A stretch of 64,000 bases of DNA. It comes from Streptomyces cinnabarinus. Lineage in GTDB: Bacteria > Actinomycetota > Actinomycetes > Streptomycetales > Streptomycetaceae. The stretch is taken from assembly GCF_027270315.1 (NCBI RefSeq), contig NZ_CP114413.1, positions 9,548,001-9,612,000 on the forward strand, read 5' to 3'. Positions 8,930 to 17,104 of the stretch are shown one piece after another (the stretch's first letter is position 1; every line of letters starts with the position of its first letter). The notes under the pieces are model-generated. The model searched no databases. It was not told where the DNA came from and saw nothing but the letters and a program-made list of their open reading frames with translations. The translations under genes were made by a program, and so were the position numbers.

Positions 8930-9216
8930 CGCTGTCGCTGGCGCCAGGCCCTCGTACGGCACTTCGCAGAGCAGTAGACCGTCCCCGCCGGATGCTCCAC
9001 ACCCGGCGTCCACTGTGCCCCGCACGATGGACACTCCGCCGTATCCAGGTTGTCCCGCAGGGCCGTCACTCTCGCCCGCACTCGGCGGGCCTGATGCCAC
9101 TGCCTGGAACGACACACCGCCGAACAGAACCGGACCCGCGGGCCGGCGTCCGGTCGGAGCCGCTCACCGCAGGCCGGGCAGTACCGGACGGGTGCCCGGC
9201 CGTCGCCATGGGCCAT
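8905..9216 (-). CDS. small protein with two zinc-knuckle pairs
   Basis: A 103-residue protein. Cysteine pairs occur as CPACG, CSAVCRSR, CPSCG and CSAKCRTR: two similar halves, each with an N-terminal CxxC and a C-terminal CSAxCR followed by an Arg-rich segment. This suggests an internally duplicated zinc ribbon that binds nucleic acid. I do not recognise a named family, though similar CSAxCR proteins are common in actinobacterial plasmids. Its last codons lie inside the 41-bp palindrome, so transcription probably ends there. Confidence 0.6.
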   Translation of the reverse strand: MAHGDGRAPVRYCPACGERLRPDAGPRVRFCSAVCRSRQWHQARRVRARVTALRDNLDTAECPSCGAQWTPGVEHPAGTVYCSAKCRTRAWRQRQRAFRTASP

Positions 9217-9282
9217 GTGACCAGGCTAGGCCCGCCAGAAGGTCACTTCAGCGACTTCGAAAACGGGCACTAAGGGGTGACC

Positions 9283-9975
9283 ATGCTCGTCGTCACCCGC
9301 GAGGGTGACCGGCGCTGCAAGCTCCGCCCGTCCCAGCGCGTGATGGTGGCACTGGTGTAACTGCTCGAACACACCACTCTGGCGAAGATCGCTGCAGGGT
9401 TCGGGATCAGCGAGTCCACCGCCCACGCCTACACCAGTGCGGTCATCCACCTGCTCGCCGAACGAGCACTGGGTCTGCTGAAGGTTCTGCGCGAGACCGA
9501 CGCGGACTTCGTCCTGCTGGACGGCACGCTCGCCGAGTGCGACCGGGTCGGCGACAGCCGGGCCGACTACTCGGCCAAGCACCGCCGCCACGGCATGAAC
9601 GTGCAGGTGGTGACCGACCCGGCGGGCCAGTTGCTGTGGGTCTCGCCCGCCCTGCCCGGTCGCGCCCACGACCTGACGGCGGCCCGCGCCCACCGGATCA
9701 TCCTGATCTGTGAGCGCCAGGGCATCCCGATCCTCGCCGACCGCGCCTACATGGGAGCCGGCTCATGGGTGGCGACACCTCTCAGACGCCCGCCCGGCCG
9801 CGAGCTGACACCGACCCAGCAAACCGTCAACCGCGCGCTGTCCGCGGCACGGGCGCCGGTCGAACGCGGCGTCGCGCGGTTGAAGTCCTGGCGTATCTTC
9901 CGCCGGTCCCGGTGCAGCCCGAATCGAATGACGTCAATTGCCAAGGCCGTCCTCACCCTGGAGCAGCAACGCTGA
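9283..9975 (+). pseudogene. DDE transposase (IS5/Tnp4-like), interrupted by a stop codon
   Basis: From ATG 9283 the frame reads MLVVTREGDRRCKLRPSQRV and hits TAA at 9358-9360, then continues in the same frame with an HTH (LAKIAAGFGISESTAHAYTS) and a DDE core: VLLDGTLAECDRV, GRAHDLTAARAH, ILADRAYMGAG and APVERGVARLKSW. One nonsense change therefore inactivates an otherwise long transposase. A downstream start would lose the N-terminus only. It abuts the cut end of the NmrA gene (next entry), so the two are probably linked by one insertion event. Confidence 0.75.
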
Positions 9976-9984
9976 AAGACCTCA

Positions 9985-10374
9985 ATGAGAGCATCCTCTG
10001 TTGCCTTGTGGTCGGCGTTGATCTCGAATCGGTCATCGTCGGCTCGAACGCGGCTGGTGGACGTGCCGGACATCTGCGCTCCGGGCAGCCTCGATGACAG
10101 AGCGGTGTTGAGCGAGGCGATTCGGGTCGCTGCCGGAGATCAGCACCACGTCGGTGTGCCGGGCGACCACGTCGGCGACGCCGGCCGCGTCGGACAAGTC
10201 GACAGCGACAGTGTTGAAACCTGCGGACGCGAGCTCACCGAGGCGCAGCCGGTTCCGGCCGACCGCGGTGACCGACTCGGGAGCAGTTCCCCGGTCGAGC
10301 ATGGCGTTCAGGACGTGGCGGCCAAGTGAGCCAGTGGCCCCGAAGACCAGGATGGACGACTCAGACACGGTCAT
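9985..10374 (-). pseudogene. NmrA/SDR-type NAD(P)-binding protein, frameshifted and truncated
   Basis: The N-terminus contains ILVFGATGSLGRHVLNAML, the glycine-rich NAD(P)-binding loop of NmrA-like oxidoreductases, followed by AVDLSDAAGVADVVARHTDV. After DVRHV the frame ends, but the next frame continues recognisably (RVRADDDRFEINADHKATED). The coding sequence is then cut at about 9985 by the transposase region; a full protein would be roughly 280 residues. Its start overlaps the VOC gene by 14 bases, so both belonged to one operon, divergent from the MarR gene. Confidence 0.7.
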
Positions 10375-10729
10375 GGAGCGTCACCTGGTAGCCGTCGGGG
10401 TCGGCAAACGTGAAGGTGCGACCGAAGGGGCCATCGATCGGTGCGGAGACGATGGTCTGGCCGTCGGCGACGAGAGCATCGTGGATGGCCTGGACGTCGG
10501 TGGCGTGCAGCCAGAGCGCGACACCGATGCCGGGCTGGGGCACGGAATCGAGGTCAGTGCCGGGGACGATGTCGCGGAGCGCGAACGCAATCGGTTTCGT
10601 CTCGAAGTCGACCGCGTGCGGAGGTCCCGCCTGTGAGCGGACGAGGCCGAGGTACTGCTCGTAGAACGCCTGCGAGGCGTCGAGGTCGCGCACCTGGAGC
10701 GAGATGAAATCGGGGCCGGTGACGGGCAT
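10361..10729 (-). CDS. VOC-family (glyoxalase-fold) protein
   Basis: A 122-residue single vicinal-oxygen-chelate domain: FISLQVRDLDASQAFYEQYL at the N-terminus, the GVALWLHATDVQAIHDALVA middle repeat, and FTFADPDGYQVTLHD at the end. Family members bind a metal and act as dioxygenases, glyoxalases or resistance proteins; the substrate cannot be inferred. It shares an operon with the broken NmrA gene and is divergent from a MarR regulator, with two palindromic operators in the 61-base gap. MarR control is therefore likely. Confidence 0.85.
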   Translation of the reverse strand: MPVTGPDFISLQVRDLDASQAFYEQYLGLVRSQAGPPHAVDFETKPIAFALRDIVPGTDLDSVPQPGIGVALWLHATDVQAIHDALVADGQTIVSAPIDGPFGRTFTFADPDGYQVTLHDRV

Positions 10730-10749
10730 GGCGGACTCCTTAGCTTTCG

Positions 10750-10765
10750 TGTCAGCTTACTGACA
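10750..10765. promoter_or_regulatory. MarR-type operator 1
   Basis: TGTCAGCTTACTGACA is a perfect inverted repeat (6-bp arms, 4-bp spacer) in the gap between the divergent VOC and MarR genes. Its centre is 26 bp from that of operator 2. Likely bound by the adjacent MarR dimer. Confidence 0.8.
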
Positions 10766-10775
10766 CAGGCAAGTA

Positions 10776-10791
10776 TGTCAGAATACTGACA
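10776..10791. promoter_or_regulatory. MarR-type operator 2
   Basis: TGTCAGAATACTGACA has the same arms as operator 1 with a different 4-bp centre. It overlaps the first base of the MarR ATG, so binding would block its own translation-start region and transcription. This supports autoregulation. Confidence 0.8.
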
Positions 10792-11249
10792 TGAGTCAAA
10801 ACGGGGACGCCATCGACCTGGACAAATCCCTCGGCTACCTACTGAAGGAGGCTTCGAGTGCCCTGCGCGCAGCCATGGAGGAGGTGCTGCGGCCGCTCAG
10901 AATGACGATCACGCACTACTCGTGCCTCGAGCTGCTCGCGCAACGGCCGGGCTTGTCGAACTCCGAACTCGCACGAGGCGCCTTCGTGACACGACAGTCG
11001 ATGAACGTGCTGCTCCGGACCCTGGAGCGAGACGGCTACGTGACCAGGCCCGCGGAGGCACCAGTCGGGAAGGTCCTTCCCGCGCGACTGACGCCTCGCG
11101 GCCGAGAGAGCCTGGAGAAGGCCAGCAAGGCGGTCCGCTCCGTCGAAGTCAGGATGCTGGCTGGCCTGACCGAGGCCGAGCGGTCGGACGCGCTCCGAAT
11201 ACTGCGGAGCATGATCCATTCCCTGCGCGATGACAATGACGGCGCATGA
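10791..11249 (+). CDS. MarR-family transcriptional regulator
   Basis: 152 residues with the MarR winged-helix: MTITHYSCLELLAQRPGLSN, SELARGAFVTRQSMNVLLRT (recognition helix) and the wing LERDGYVTRPAEAPVGKVLP, followed by LTPRGRESLEKA and a dimerisation helix. It is divergent from the VOC/NmrA operon. Two identical-arm palindromes occupy the gap, one overlapping this gene's start, so it probably represses both itself and the VOC operon until an aromatic or oxidised ligand binds. The ligand is unknown. Gene length is normal for the family. Confidence 0.9.
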   Translation: MSQNGDAIDLDKSLGYLLKEASSALRAAMEEVLRPLRMTITHYSCLELLAQRPGLSNSELARGAFVTRQSMNVLLRTLERDGYVTRPAEAPVGKVLPARLTPRGRESLEKASKAVRSVEVRMLAGLTEAERSDALRILRSMIHSLRDDNDGA

Positions 11250-11354
11250 CTACGTTTTCCAATGCACGCCTTGGCGCCCCGATTCAGGCGCGTCTGTGGC
11301 ATGGTCGCCCTACTGGCTGTCCCAGAAGCGTTGTGCGCCAGGCCCATCCACTGC

Positions 11355-11717
11355 TCAGGTGCGGGGCGGTGGGGCAGCGCGGAGTCCGGAGGGCCTGCGG
11401 GCGGTGATGTCCGGGCGTACGGGAACGTCGCGGTAGTCGGACACGGTCACGTAGCCGCGGCGCTCGGTGTCAAGCCGGACCAGATCGCCGATCTCCTCCC
11501 AGCCGTCGACCAGTTCAGCCGGCAGGTGCTCGATGCCGCCGGCCTGGACCTGAACGGCCCAGGCCGTGAGCTCCTCGCCGTACACCTGGCGCCACTCGCC
11601 CAGGACGGTGAACAGGTGGCCGAAGTCGTCGACCAGGGCCAGGGCGCGCGCGGCGCCCGGCGCGGAGCACTCGGCGTACCGGGACTCGTCGGGGGCGGTG
11701 CGCTTACCGAGGCTCAT
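11355..11717 (-). CDS. hypothetical protein
   Basis: 120 residues from ATG 11717 (MSLGKRTAPDESRYAECSAP). Mixed helix and strand, acidic in the middle (LVDDFGHLFTVLGEWRQVY; AELVDGWEEIGDLVRLDTER) and ending in a Pro/Arg-rich tail. No recognisable domain. It overlaps the stop of the gene ahead of it by about 14 bases, suggesting a two-gene operon. Such pairs are common in Streptomyces accessory DNA. The frame is also open upstream to 11735, but the chosen ATG begins where the overlap with the previous gene makes sense. Confidence 0.5.
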   Translation of the reverse strand: MSLGKRTAPDESRYAECSAPGAARALALVDDFGHLFTVLGEWRQVYGEELTAWAVQVQAGGIEHLPAELVDGWEEIGDLVRLDTERRGYVTVSDYRDVPVRPDITARRPSGLRAAPPPRT

Positions 11718-11922
11718 CAACCAGTGCGCGGACACGGGTGCTCTTCCGCACCAACCGCCCAGCCCGCCACCCCGGGTAGGCGACGCCCGCGCGCACCAGG
11801 TCGAGCGTGTGGTCGATGAACTCGACGTGCTTTCCGCCGCAGAGACGAAGGGTCTCCTCGCGTCCCTTCCACTTGAGGCAGTACCGCACGAAGGAGAGGT
11901 CGTACGGCGCGTACGACTGCAT
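11704..11922 (-). CDS. hypothetical small protein
   Basis: 72 residues, MQSYAPYDLSFVRYCLKWKG at the start and RAGRLVRKSTRVRALVDEPR at the end. The frame is open far upstream, but that region is antisense to the Tn3 transposase fragment and was discounted. The start is uncertain: GGAGAG lies immediately before the ATG, too close to be a normal ribosome-binding site, and a GTG at about 11955 is an alternative. Basic, possibly nucleic-acid binding; no family recognised. Confidence 0.4.
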   Translation of the reverse strand: MQSYAPYDLSFVRYCLKWKGREETLRLCGGKHVEFIDHTLDLVRAGVAYPGWRAGRLVRKSTRVRALVDEPR

Positions 11923-12026
11923 CTCTCCGCGATCAGAGCGGTCCTCCGACCTCACACCCAAGGTCGGGTACTCCACGCTGCCCTTGAACTGAGGCCGCCC
12001 GCGCCTAGGGATCACTACCGCCGCGG

Positions 12027-12055
12027 TCAATTCCCGTCGATCGAACGGGAATTGA
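12027..12055. repeat. 11-bp perfect inverted repeat
   Basis: TCAATTCCCGT (12027-12037) and ACGGGAATTGA (12045-12055) flank a 7-base palindromic centre, CGATCGA. It lies between the minus-strand hypothetical pair and the Tn3 transposase fragment. It could be an operator, a terminator, or part of the transposon end; AT-rich arms stand out in this GC-rich context. Confidence 0.55.
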
Positions 12056-12087
12056 GCGGCCCGTAGGCGTACTGGAAGGAACTGACC

Positions 12088-12762
12088 TTGCCCCGGCCCT
12101 CCAAGCAAACGGAGTACGTGCACATCGACGCCCTGTTCGGCGAGCCAGGCAAGAACGTCATCGACTTCGACCTGATCGAGACCCAGTTCCGCCACCTGAT
12201 GCGCGTGGCCGTCTCCGTGCGCGAGGGCGCCATCTCCTCCTCCACGCTGCTCAAGCGGCTGCGCCCCGGGTCGAGGAAGAACGCCACGTACGCCGCGTTC
12301 CGCGACGTCGGCCGCGTGATCCGCACCGTCCAGCTCCTGCGCTACCTCTCTGACGGGCCGCTTCGCCGACGGGTGACCGCGGCGACCAACAAGGTGGAGT
12401 CGTTCAACCGGTTCTCCCAGTGGATCGGCTTCGGCAACCGCGGCATCAGCGCGGACAACGACCCGATCGAGCAGGAGAAAGCGATGAAGTTCAATGCCTT
12501 GCTCACGAACGCGGTGATCTTCCACAGCGCCCTGGACATCGCGGAGATCGTCCGTCAGCTCCTGGAAGAGGGATGGGAGATCGATCCGGAGGACCTGGCG
12601 CACATCTCGCCGTACCTGACCGAGCACATCAACCGGTTCGGCGAGTACAGCACACACGAACTCGGCATCCAGCCCGACGCGTACGACCCCAAGCTCGACG
12701 TCGACGTCACCCCGCTGCGCGAGCAGGACCTGATCGCCGCCGGCCTCGGCCAGGCCGCCTGA
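12088..12762 (+). pseudogene. Tn3-family transposase, C-terminal fragment
   Basis: About 224 residues match the last quarter of Tn3 transposases: FDLIETQFRHLMRVAVSVRE, TYAAFRDVGRVIRTVQLLRY, ATNKVESFNRFSQWIGFGNR, with the catalytic Glu region, and DPIEQEKAMKFNALLTNAVI. A complete protein is close to 1000 residues, so roughly three quarters are missing at the 5' end. No resolvase or 38-bp terminal repeat was seen nearby. It is a scar of a Tn3 element. Confidence 0.85.
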
Positions 12763-12831
12763 GCCTTCCCCGTGTGCGTGCTGGCCGTTCAGTACCGGCC
12801 CCGTCCGAACGCCGACACCCGCACCTGTCCG

Positions 12832-13374
12832 TCAGGGATGTGTACCGGGTGCCATCTCGTATGCCCCGTAGTTCCCGGCGAAGTACTGGGCCATGGATGC
12901 CAGGGTGACCTCTACGCTGTCCGCCATGTAGCGGAGCAAGTCGTCCAGGTCGGTGCGGGTGGTGCCCAGGACCGGGTCGAGGCGCAGGAGTTGCCAGGAC
13001 TGCCGGACGATCGTGCCGCGGCCTTGGGGGCGGAAGGTCCAGTCCCACTGCACGATGCCGTTCTCGGCGCCGCCGACGACGAACCCGAATGCGGTCGCGG
13101 GGTCGGCTCGTACGACTTGGGAGCGGGTGGTCCACTCCCGTCCGTCCTTGCGGTTGTGGCCGCTGAACCAAGCCCCGACCCGGGGTCCGGCCTCGTGGTC
13201 GTAGGCGGCGTTGGTCGCGTTGGGGCTCCAGCGGCTGATCGAGGACACGTCGCCGACCAGGTGGTAGACGCGGGCGGGTGGAGCGTCGACCCAGGCGCGC
13301 CTGGTGAACGCGTAGGCGGCCGGGTCCAGGGACTCGAAGGTTGCAAGGGGGTCGGGTCGGGCGGTGGTACTCAC
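12832..13374 (-). CDS. SRPBCC-fold (polyketide cyclase/START-like) protein
   Basis: 180 residues with the pattern of SRPBCC ligand-binding proteins: RRAWVDAPPARVYHLVGDVS, SISRWSPNATNAAYDHEAGP, VGAWFSGHNRKDGREWTTRS and DWTFRPQGRGTIVRQSWQLL, ending in a long amphipathic helix. These proteins form a hydrophobic cavity for small ligands; most members close to this one have no known substrate. It is divergent from the XRE regulator at 13509, with 134 bases between them, so that regulator may control it. Confidence 0.8.
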   Translation of the reverse strand: MSTTARPDPLATFESLDPAAYAFTRRAWVDAPPARVYHLVGDVSSISRWSPNATNAAYDHEAGPRVGAWFSGHNRKDGREWTTRSQVVRADPATAFGFVVGGAENGIVQWDWTFRPQGRGTIVRQSWQLLRLDPVLGTTRTDLDDLLRYMADSVEVTLASMAQYFAGNYGAYEMAPGTHP

Positions 13375-13508
13375 AGGGGTGCTCCTCGGTGGTCGGACTG
13401 ATCGGCTGCGTCCACCTCAGCGGCGGTGCGGCTCGGGAACCAGACCCGCTCGTGCCTATTCACAGCTGGGGCAGGCTGGGTATCCGCAGGACGTTGATAC
13501 TCGGAGCC

Positions 13509-14465
13509 ATGAACGGAAAATCGCAGCTCGGGGAGTTTCTGCGGACGCGGCGGTCCCAGCTGCGTCCCGAGGATGCCGAAGTGCCCACCTACAACGAGCG
13601 CCGGCGCGTGTCCGGGCTCCGGCGCGAGGAGCTGGCGTTGTTGGCGGGTGTGAGCGCCTCCTACTACACGCGGCTGGAGCAGGGGCAGTCGCAGAGCGCC
13701 TCTCCGGAAGTGCTGGACGCGATCGCCGGGGCGCTGCGGCTGGATGACTCCGAGCGGCGGCATCTGCACGATCTGGCACGGGCGGACCGGCACCGGCCGC
13801 GGGTCCGGCGGCCCGCGCCGGAGCGCGTGAGTGAGGCGGAACGGCAGTTGCTGGACGTCCTGTCGGACGTACCGGCGGTCGTTCTCGGCCTGCGCAGTGA
13901 CGTGCTGGCGTGGAACCGGCTGGGACACGCCCTGTTCGCGGGACATCTGGAGTTCGGGGCCCCGGAGGTCGCGGGGCAGCGTCCCAATATGGCCCGCTTG
14001 GTGTTCCTCGACGGTCATACCCGCGAGCTGTACGCGGACTGGCCGAGCAAGGCCAGGGCCGTGGTGGGGAACCTGCGGCTGGTGGCGGGCCGCCATCCGC
14101 AGGACGCGGCACTGCACGCGCTGGTGGGTGAACTGAGTTCGACGAGCACGGAGTTCGCCACGATGTGGGCGGACCACCGGGTCAGGGCGTGCACCGTCGC
14201 CGCCTATTCGATGCGCCACCCGTTGGTCGGAGCGGTGAACGTCATCCAGCAGACCCTGAGCCACGGAGCGGGCCCCAGCGTCGTCGTGGCCACCACGGAG
14301 GCTGGCTCCCCTTCGCGTGCGGCGCTGGCCTTGCTGGGGCAGGCCACCGCGCAGGCCGGGCCGGGGCAGGAAACCGCCGCAGCTGCCCGGACCGCTCCGC
14401 TGGCGTCCGTGCCGCCGAACCCGGCCGGTCCTGCGCGACCAGGCCCCCGTACTGCCGCCGGCTGA
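13509..14465 (+). CDS. XRE-family regulator with MmyB-like ligand-binding domain
   Basis: 318 residues. The N-terminal HTH (about residues 8-80) reads LGEFLRTRRSQLRPEDAEVP, RRRVSGLRREELALLAGVSA and SYYTRLEQGQSQSASPEVLD, the typical start of actinobacterial MmyB-LBD regulators. The PAS-like ligand domain follows (LSDVPAVVLGLRSDVLAWNR; RPNMARLVFLDGHTRELYAD). The tail after about residue 275 is Ala/Pro-rich and low-complexity. Such regulators usually control a neighbouring dehydrogenase or small-molecule gene; here the divergent SRPBCC gene is the obvious candidate. Confidence 0.85.
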   Translation: MNGKSQLGEFLRTRRSQLRPEDAEVPTYNERRRVSGLRREELALLAGVSASYYTRLEQGQSQSASPEVLDAIAGALRLDDSERRHLHDLARADRHRPRVRRPAPERVSEAERQLLDVLSDVPAVVLGLRSDVLAWNRLGHALFAGHLEFGAPEVAGQRPNMARLVFLDGHTRELYADWPSKARAVVGNLRLVAGRHPQDAALHALVGELSSTSTEFATMWADHRVRACTVAAYSMRHPLVGAVNVIQQTLSHGAGPSVVVATTEAGSPSRAALALLGQATAQAGPGQETAAAARTAPLASVPPNPAGPARPGPRTAAG

Positions 14466-14643
14466 TCGACGTACCACTGCCACCAGGCGCTGTTTCCGCT
14501 CGCACCCGGCTCACCCCTGCCCGGACGGCGGCCGGTGGACGCCGCCAGTGGCCACGCGCCTTCTTGTCGGCCGGACCCACAACACAATTCCCCGCATGCG
14601 TCGGCGTGTGGCTGCCGCATGCCCGAAAACGATTGAAGGAACC

Positions 14644-15609
14644 ATGACCAAGAAACTCTCCGCTCTCGCTGCCACGGTGGCCGCCCTGGCCGCTGTGGCA
14701 GGGGTCGTGCTCGGACCCGCCCAGGCATCGGCCGCCTCCCCGACGCTGGTCGACGCCCGGATCGCCGCGCACTTCGACCTGGCCATGGGCCGGACACCGG
14801 AGAACATCGCCCTGGCCCCGGACGGCGACGCGTACGTCACCTTCGCGGCCGGCCGCCAGGTCGCCAGGATCTCCGCCCACGGCGGCACCCGTATCCTGGC
14901 CACCCTGCCCGCGCCGGCCGACGGCGGCATCCACACCCCGGTCCTGGGCTTCGCCCTGACCACCGGCATCGTCCGCGCCCATGACGGCACCCTCTACTTC
15001 CTGTATGCCACGGGAACCCCCGACCTGACCGGGCTGTGGCGCCTGCGCCCGGGCGGCCGCCCGCAGCGGATCGCCGCGCTTCCCGCGGGCGGCCTGCCCA
15101 ACGGCCTGGCTCTGGACGCACGCACCCGCACCCTCTACATCACCGACTCCGTCCTCGGCACCATCTGGCGCGTCCCCACCCGGGGCGGCATCCCCACCGC
15201 CTGGTCCACCGCGCCCGAACTGGCCTCCACCGGCTTCCTCGGCGCCAACGGCCTGAAGATCCGCGACGGCGAGATCTGGGCCACCAACCTCGACCAGGGC
15301 ACCGTCCTGCGCATCCCCGTCCTGCGGGCCGGGCGGGCCGGCCGGATCCGCACCGAGGCCACCGAGTTGCCGGGGATCGATGATTTCGCCTTCACGGGCC
15401 GCGGCGACCAGCTCCTCGCCACCCTCAACGGCTCCAACCAGGTCGCGCTGGTGCGGCCCGGCGGCAGCCACACGATCGTGCTGAGCCCGGCCGACGGCCT
15501 GCAGAACCCCACGTCCATCGCCTTGCGCGGCGACACCGTCTACGTGCTGAGCGCCGCGTACGTCACCGCCAAAGACCCCAACCTGCTCCTCGCCCGTCTG
15601 AACAAGTAA
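14644..15609 (+). CDS. secreted ScyD/ScyE-type beta-propeller protein
   Basis: 321 residues from ATG 14644, with GAAGGA 4 bases upstream. A Sec signal peptide is evident (basic KK, hydrophobic LAATVAALAAVAGVVLGPAQ, then ASA-A cleavage). The mature part is a six-bladed SMP-30/NHL-like propeller with repeated motifs: TPENIALAPDGDAYVTFAAG, LPNGLALDARTRTLYITDSV, GANGLKIRDGEIWATNLDQG and NPTSIALRGDTVYVLSA. Close relatives are called ScyD/ScyE-family proteins and lactonase-like proteins; enzymatic activity is unproven. A new start (ATG 15622, after GGAG) follows but is cut off by the conjugative-element remnant. Confidence 0.85.
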   Translation: MTKKLSALAATVAALAAVAGVVLGPAQASAASPTLVDARIAAHFDLAMGRTPENIALAPDGDAYVTFAAGRQVARISAHGGTRILATLPAPADGGIHTPVLGFALTTGIVRAHDGTLYFLYATGTPDLTGLWRLRPGGRPQRIAALPAGGLPNGLALDARTRTLYITDSVLGTIWRVPTRGGIPTAWSTAPELASTGFLGANGLKIRDGEIWATNLDQGTVLRIPVLRAGRAGRIRTEATELPGIDDFAFTGRGDQLLATLNGSNQVALVRPGGSHTIVLSPADGLQNPTSIALRGDTVYVLSAAYVTAKDPNLLLARLNK

Positions 15610-15655
15610 AGGAGAAAGACCATGCAGGACGCACACGAGATCACCCTCGGCGCTG

Positions 15656-15842
15656 TCAGGGCGCGGGCGTCGCACGCGGCGGCGGTCGGCCCCCACACCT
15701 CAGCACGGTCACAGACTGCACCTCCACTTCCACGCTGGTGCGGGACAGGCGGGCGTCGAGTTCGCCCAGGTCGCGGGCGGCCTCGGTGAGTGAGGCGGGC
15801 GGCCTGTTCGGGCGGCGGCCGCGGTCACAGCCGGCCTCCGCG
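15656..15842 (-). pseudogene. 3' remnant of a conjugative-element gene
   Basis: A minus-strand frame with very high GC3 reads SLTEAARDLGELDARLSRTS, then EVEVQSVTVL, and ends at 15656. It lacks a convincing start and follows the small membrane-protein gene. On the opposite strand the first codons of another gene (MQDAHEITLGAVRARAS, from 15622) run into it. This point is therefore a junction between chromosomal sequence and element remnant. Confidence 0.4.
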
Positions 15843-16169
15843 GCTCGGCGAGTGGTCGCGAGAGGCCGGGAGTTGGGACTGCTGGATGATGCGCGGGGTG
15901 GCGGGGGCGCCCTGGGAGGGGTTGTTGACCTCGTCCTTGAACATGTCGGAGAGGTCCTCGCGGGAGTCGTACAGCCCCAACGCGACGATCATCAGCAGCA
16001 GGGCGCCGATCCCGGCCTTGACGCTGAACTTCTGGATCATGCCGATGACCACGAGGATGATCAGACCGGCCTGCAGTCCCTTGGTCCCCCAGTCCTCGAA
16101 CATGCCGATCCAGGAATCGCCCAGGTCGTCCAGCTGACCGGCCAGCACCAGGCTGTGCACCGTGTTCAC
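15825..16169 (-). CDS. small conjugation-associated membrane protein
   Basis: 114 residues from GTG 16169, overlapping the stop of the TcpC-like gene by four bases (GTGA). Two hydrophobic segments (GLQAGLIILVVIGMIQKFSV and GIGALLLMIVALGLYDSRED) are followed by a short acidic, Pro/Gln-rich tail. Similar small proteins follow tcpC in actinobacterial conjugative elements, where they are thought to be part of the membrane channel. No ATPase gene remains nearby, so the module is incomplete. Confidence 0.6.
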   Translation of the reverse strand: MNTVHSLVLAGQLDDLGDSWIGMFEDWGTKGLQAGLIILVVIGMIQKFSVKAGIGALLLMIVALGLYDSREDLSDMFKDEVNNPSQGAPATPRIIQQSQLPASRDHSPSRGGRL

Positions 16170-17104
16170 CTGGCACCCCCGCCCCGGGCCGCCCCGGACT
16201 GCAGCGCGGAGACTTCCCACCGGCCCGAGCGGGCCGTGAGCGTGAGCTCGTACGCCAGCGGCCACCGGCCGGCAGCGTCCCGGGCCTCAACCGCCGCGCG
16301 GACACGCACGTTCGTGCCGTCGGCCGGCACCGCCTGGTCGGCCGCGGCCTCCTCCACGGCCCACACCTGCTGTACCTCGACAGACGCATACGGGGCGGGG
16401 GAGACCGCGGTGAGGTTCACGCCGGGAGCGAGATAGCGGTCCACTTCTCCGGCACCGGTCAGGTAGGCGGCGAGGAACTCCCCGACAGCCGCCGACAGAT
16501 CTCCCTCCGGGACACTCACGCCGTACGACGACCTCGGCACCTCGGCCCTCGCCGGGCCCGCCACCACGCCGGGCACCCCGGACACCGTGAACGAGGCTCC
16601 CGCGCTGCCGGCGGCCACCGGCACCGTGTAGTACCGCACCGCTCCGTCGGCGTACTGCGCAGCCACCGTCACCGACCACGCACCGGTGCCGCGTTGCGCA
16701 CTGCGCACCGCCGTCACGGTTCCGGGCGCAGAGTGCGCAGCGCCGGCTGGGTCGGGCAGCTCGACGTCCGGCGCCATCGACTGGGCAAGCCGTGCCTGCG
16801 CACTCGATGCGTCGTCCGTGCTGCTGCGCAGCCACGCGCCGACGAAGACCTGTGCATAGCCGGCCGGGTCGGCGGCGGAAGCCGTGGTGCGCACGGAGGT
16901 GGGCTCGGTCGCGGGGGCTGCCGCGACCGTGGCCGGGGTGGAGGCGAGGGCGACGGCCAGGGCGACGGGGCCGGCCCCGATGACCGTCCAGACGGCCACG
17001 CGCGAGAGGCGGACGCGGCGGCGCATCGCCTCCAGTCGGGCGCTGGCCGCCATCGGAGCAGCGGCCTCGCTCTGCGCGGCCCGCTTGCCAGGAGACATGG
17101 TCAA
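16166..17104 (-). CDS. TcpC-like (VirB8-type) conjugal transfer protein
   Basis: 312 residues. A short basic N-terminal cytoplasmic part with one transmembrane helix (VAVWTVIGAGPVALAVALAS, about residues 36-55) is followed by two NTF2-like domains typical of TcpC: the first around YAQVFVGAWLRSSTDDASSA and TVAAQYADGAVRYYTVPVAA, the second around AVGEFLAAYLTGAGEVDRYL and VRVRAAVEARDAAGRWPLAY. TcpC proteins are bitopic components of Gram-positive type IV secretion channels. It heads a minus-strand operon whose upstream region shares sequence with that of the 27135 gene. Confidence 0.75.
   Translation of the reverse strand: MTMSPGKRAAQSEAAAPMAASARLEAMRRRVRLSRVAVWTVIGAGPVALAVALASTPATVAAAPATEPTSVRTTASAADPAGYAQVFVGAWLRSSTDDASSAQARLAQSMAPDVELPDPAGAAHSAPGTVTAVRSAQRGTGAWSVTVAAQYADGAVRYYTVPVAAGSAGASFTVSGVPGVVAGPARAEVPRSSYGVSVPEGDLSAAVGEFLAAYLTGAGEVDRYLAPGVNLTAVSPAPYASVEVQQVWAVEEAAADQAVPADGTNVRVRAAVEARDAAGRWPLAYELTLTARSGRWEVSALQSGAARGGGAR

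Noticed and set aside
11923..12657. Long minus-strand frame upstream of the 11704 gene
   Set aside because: Antisense to the clearly homologous Tn3 transposase fragment.
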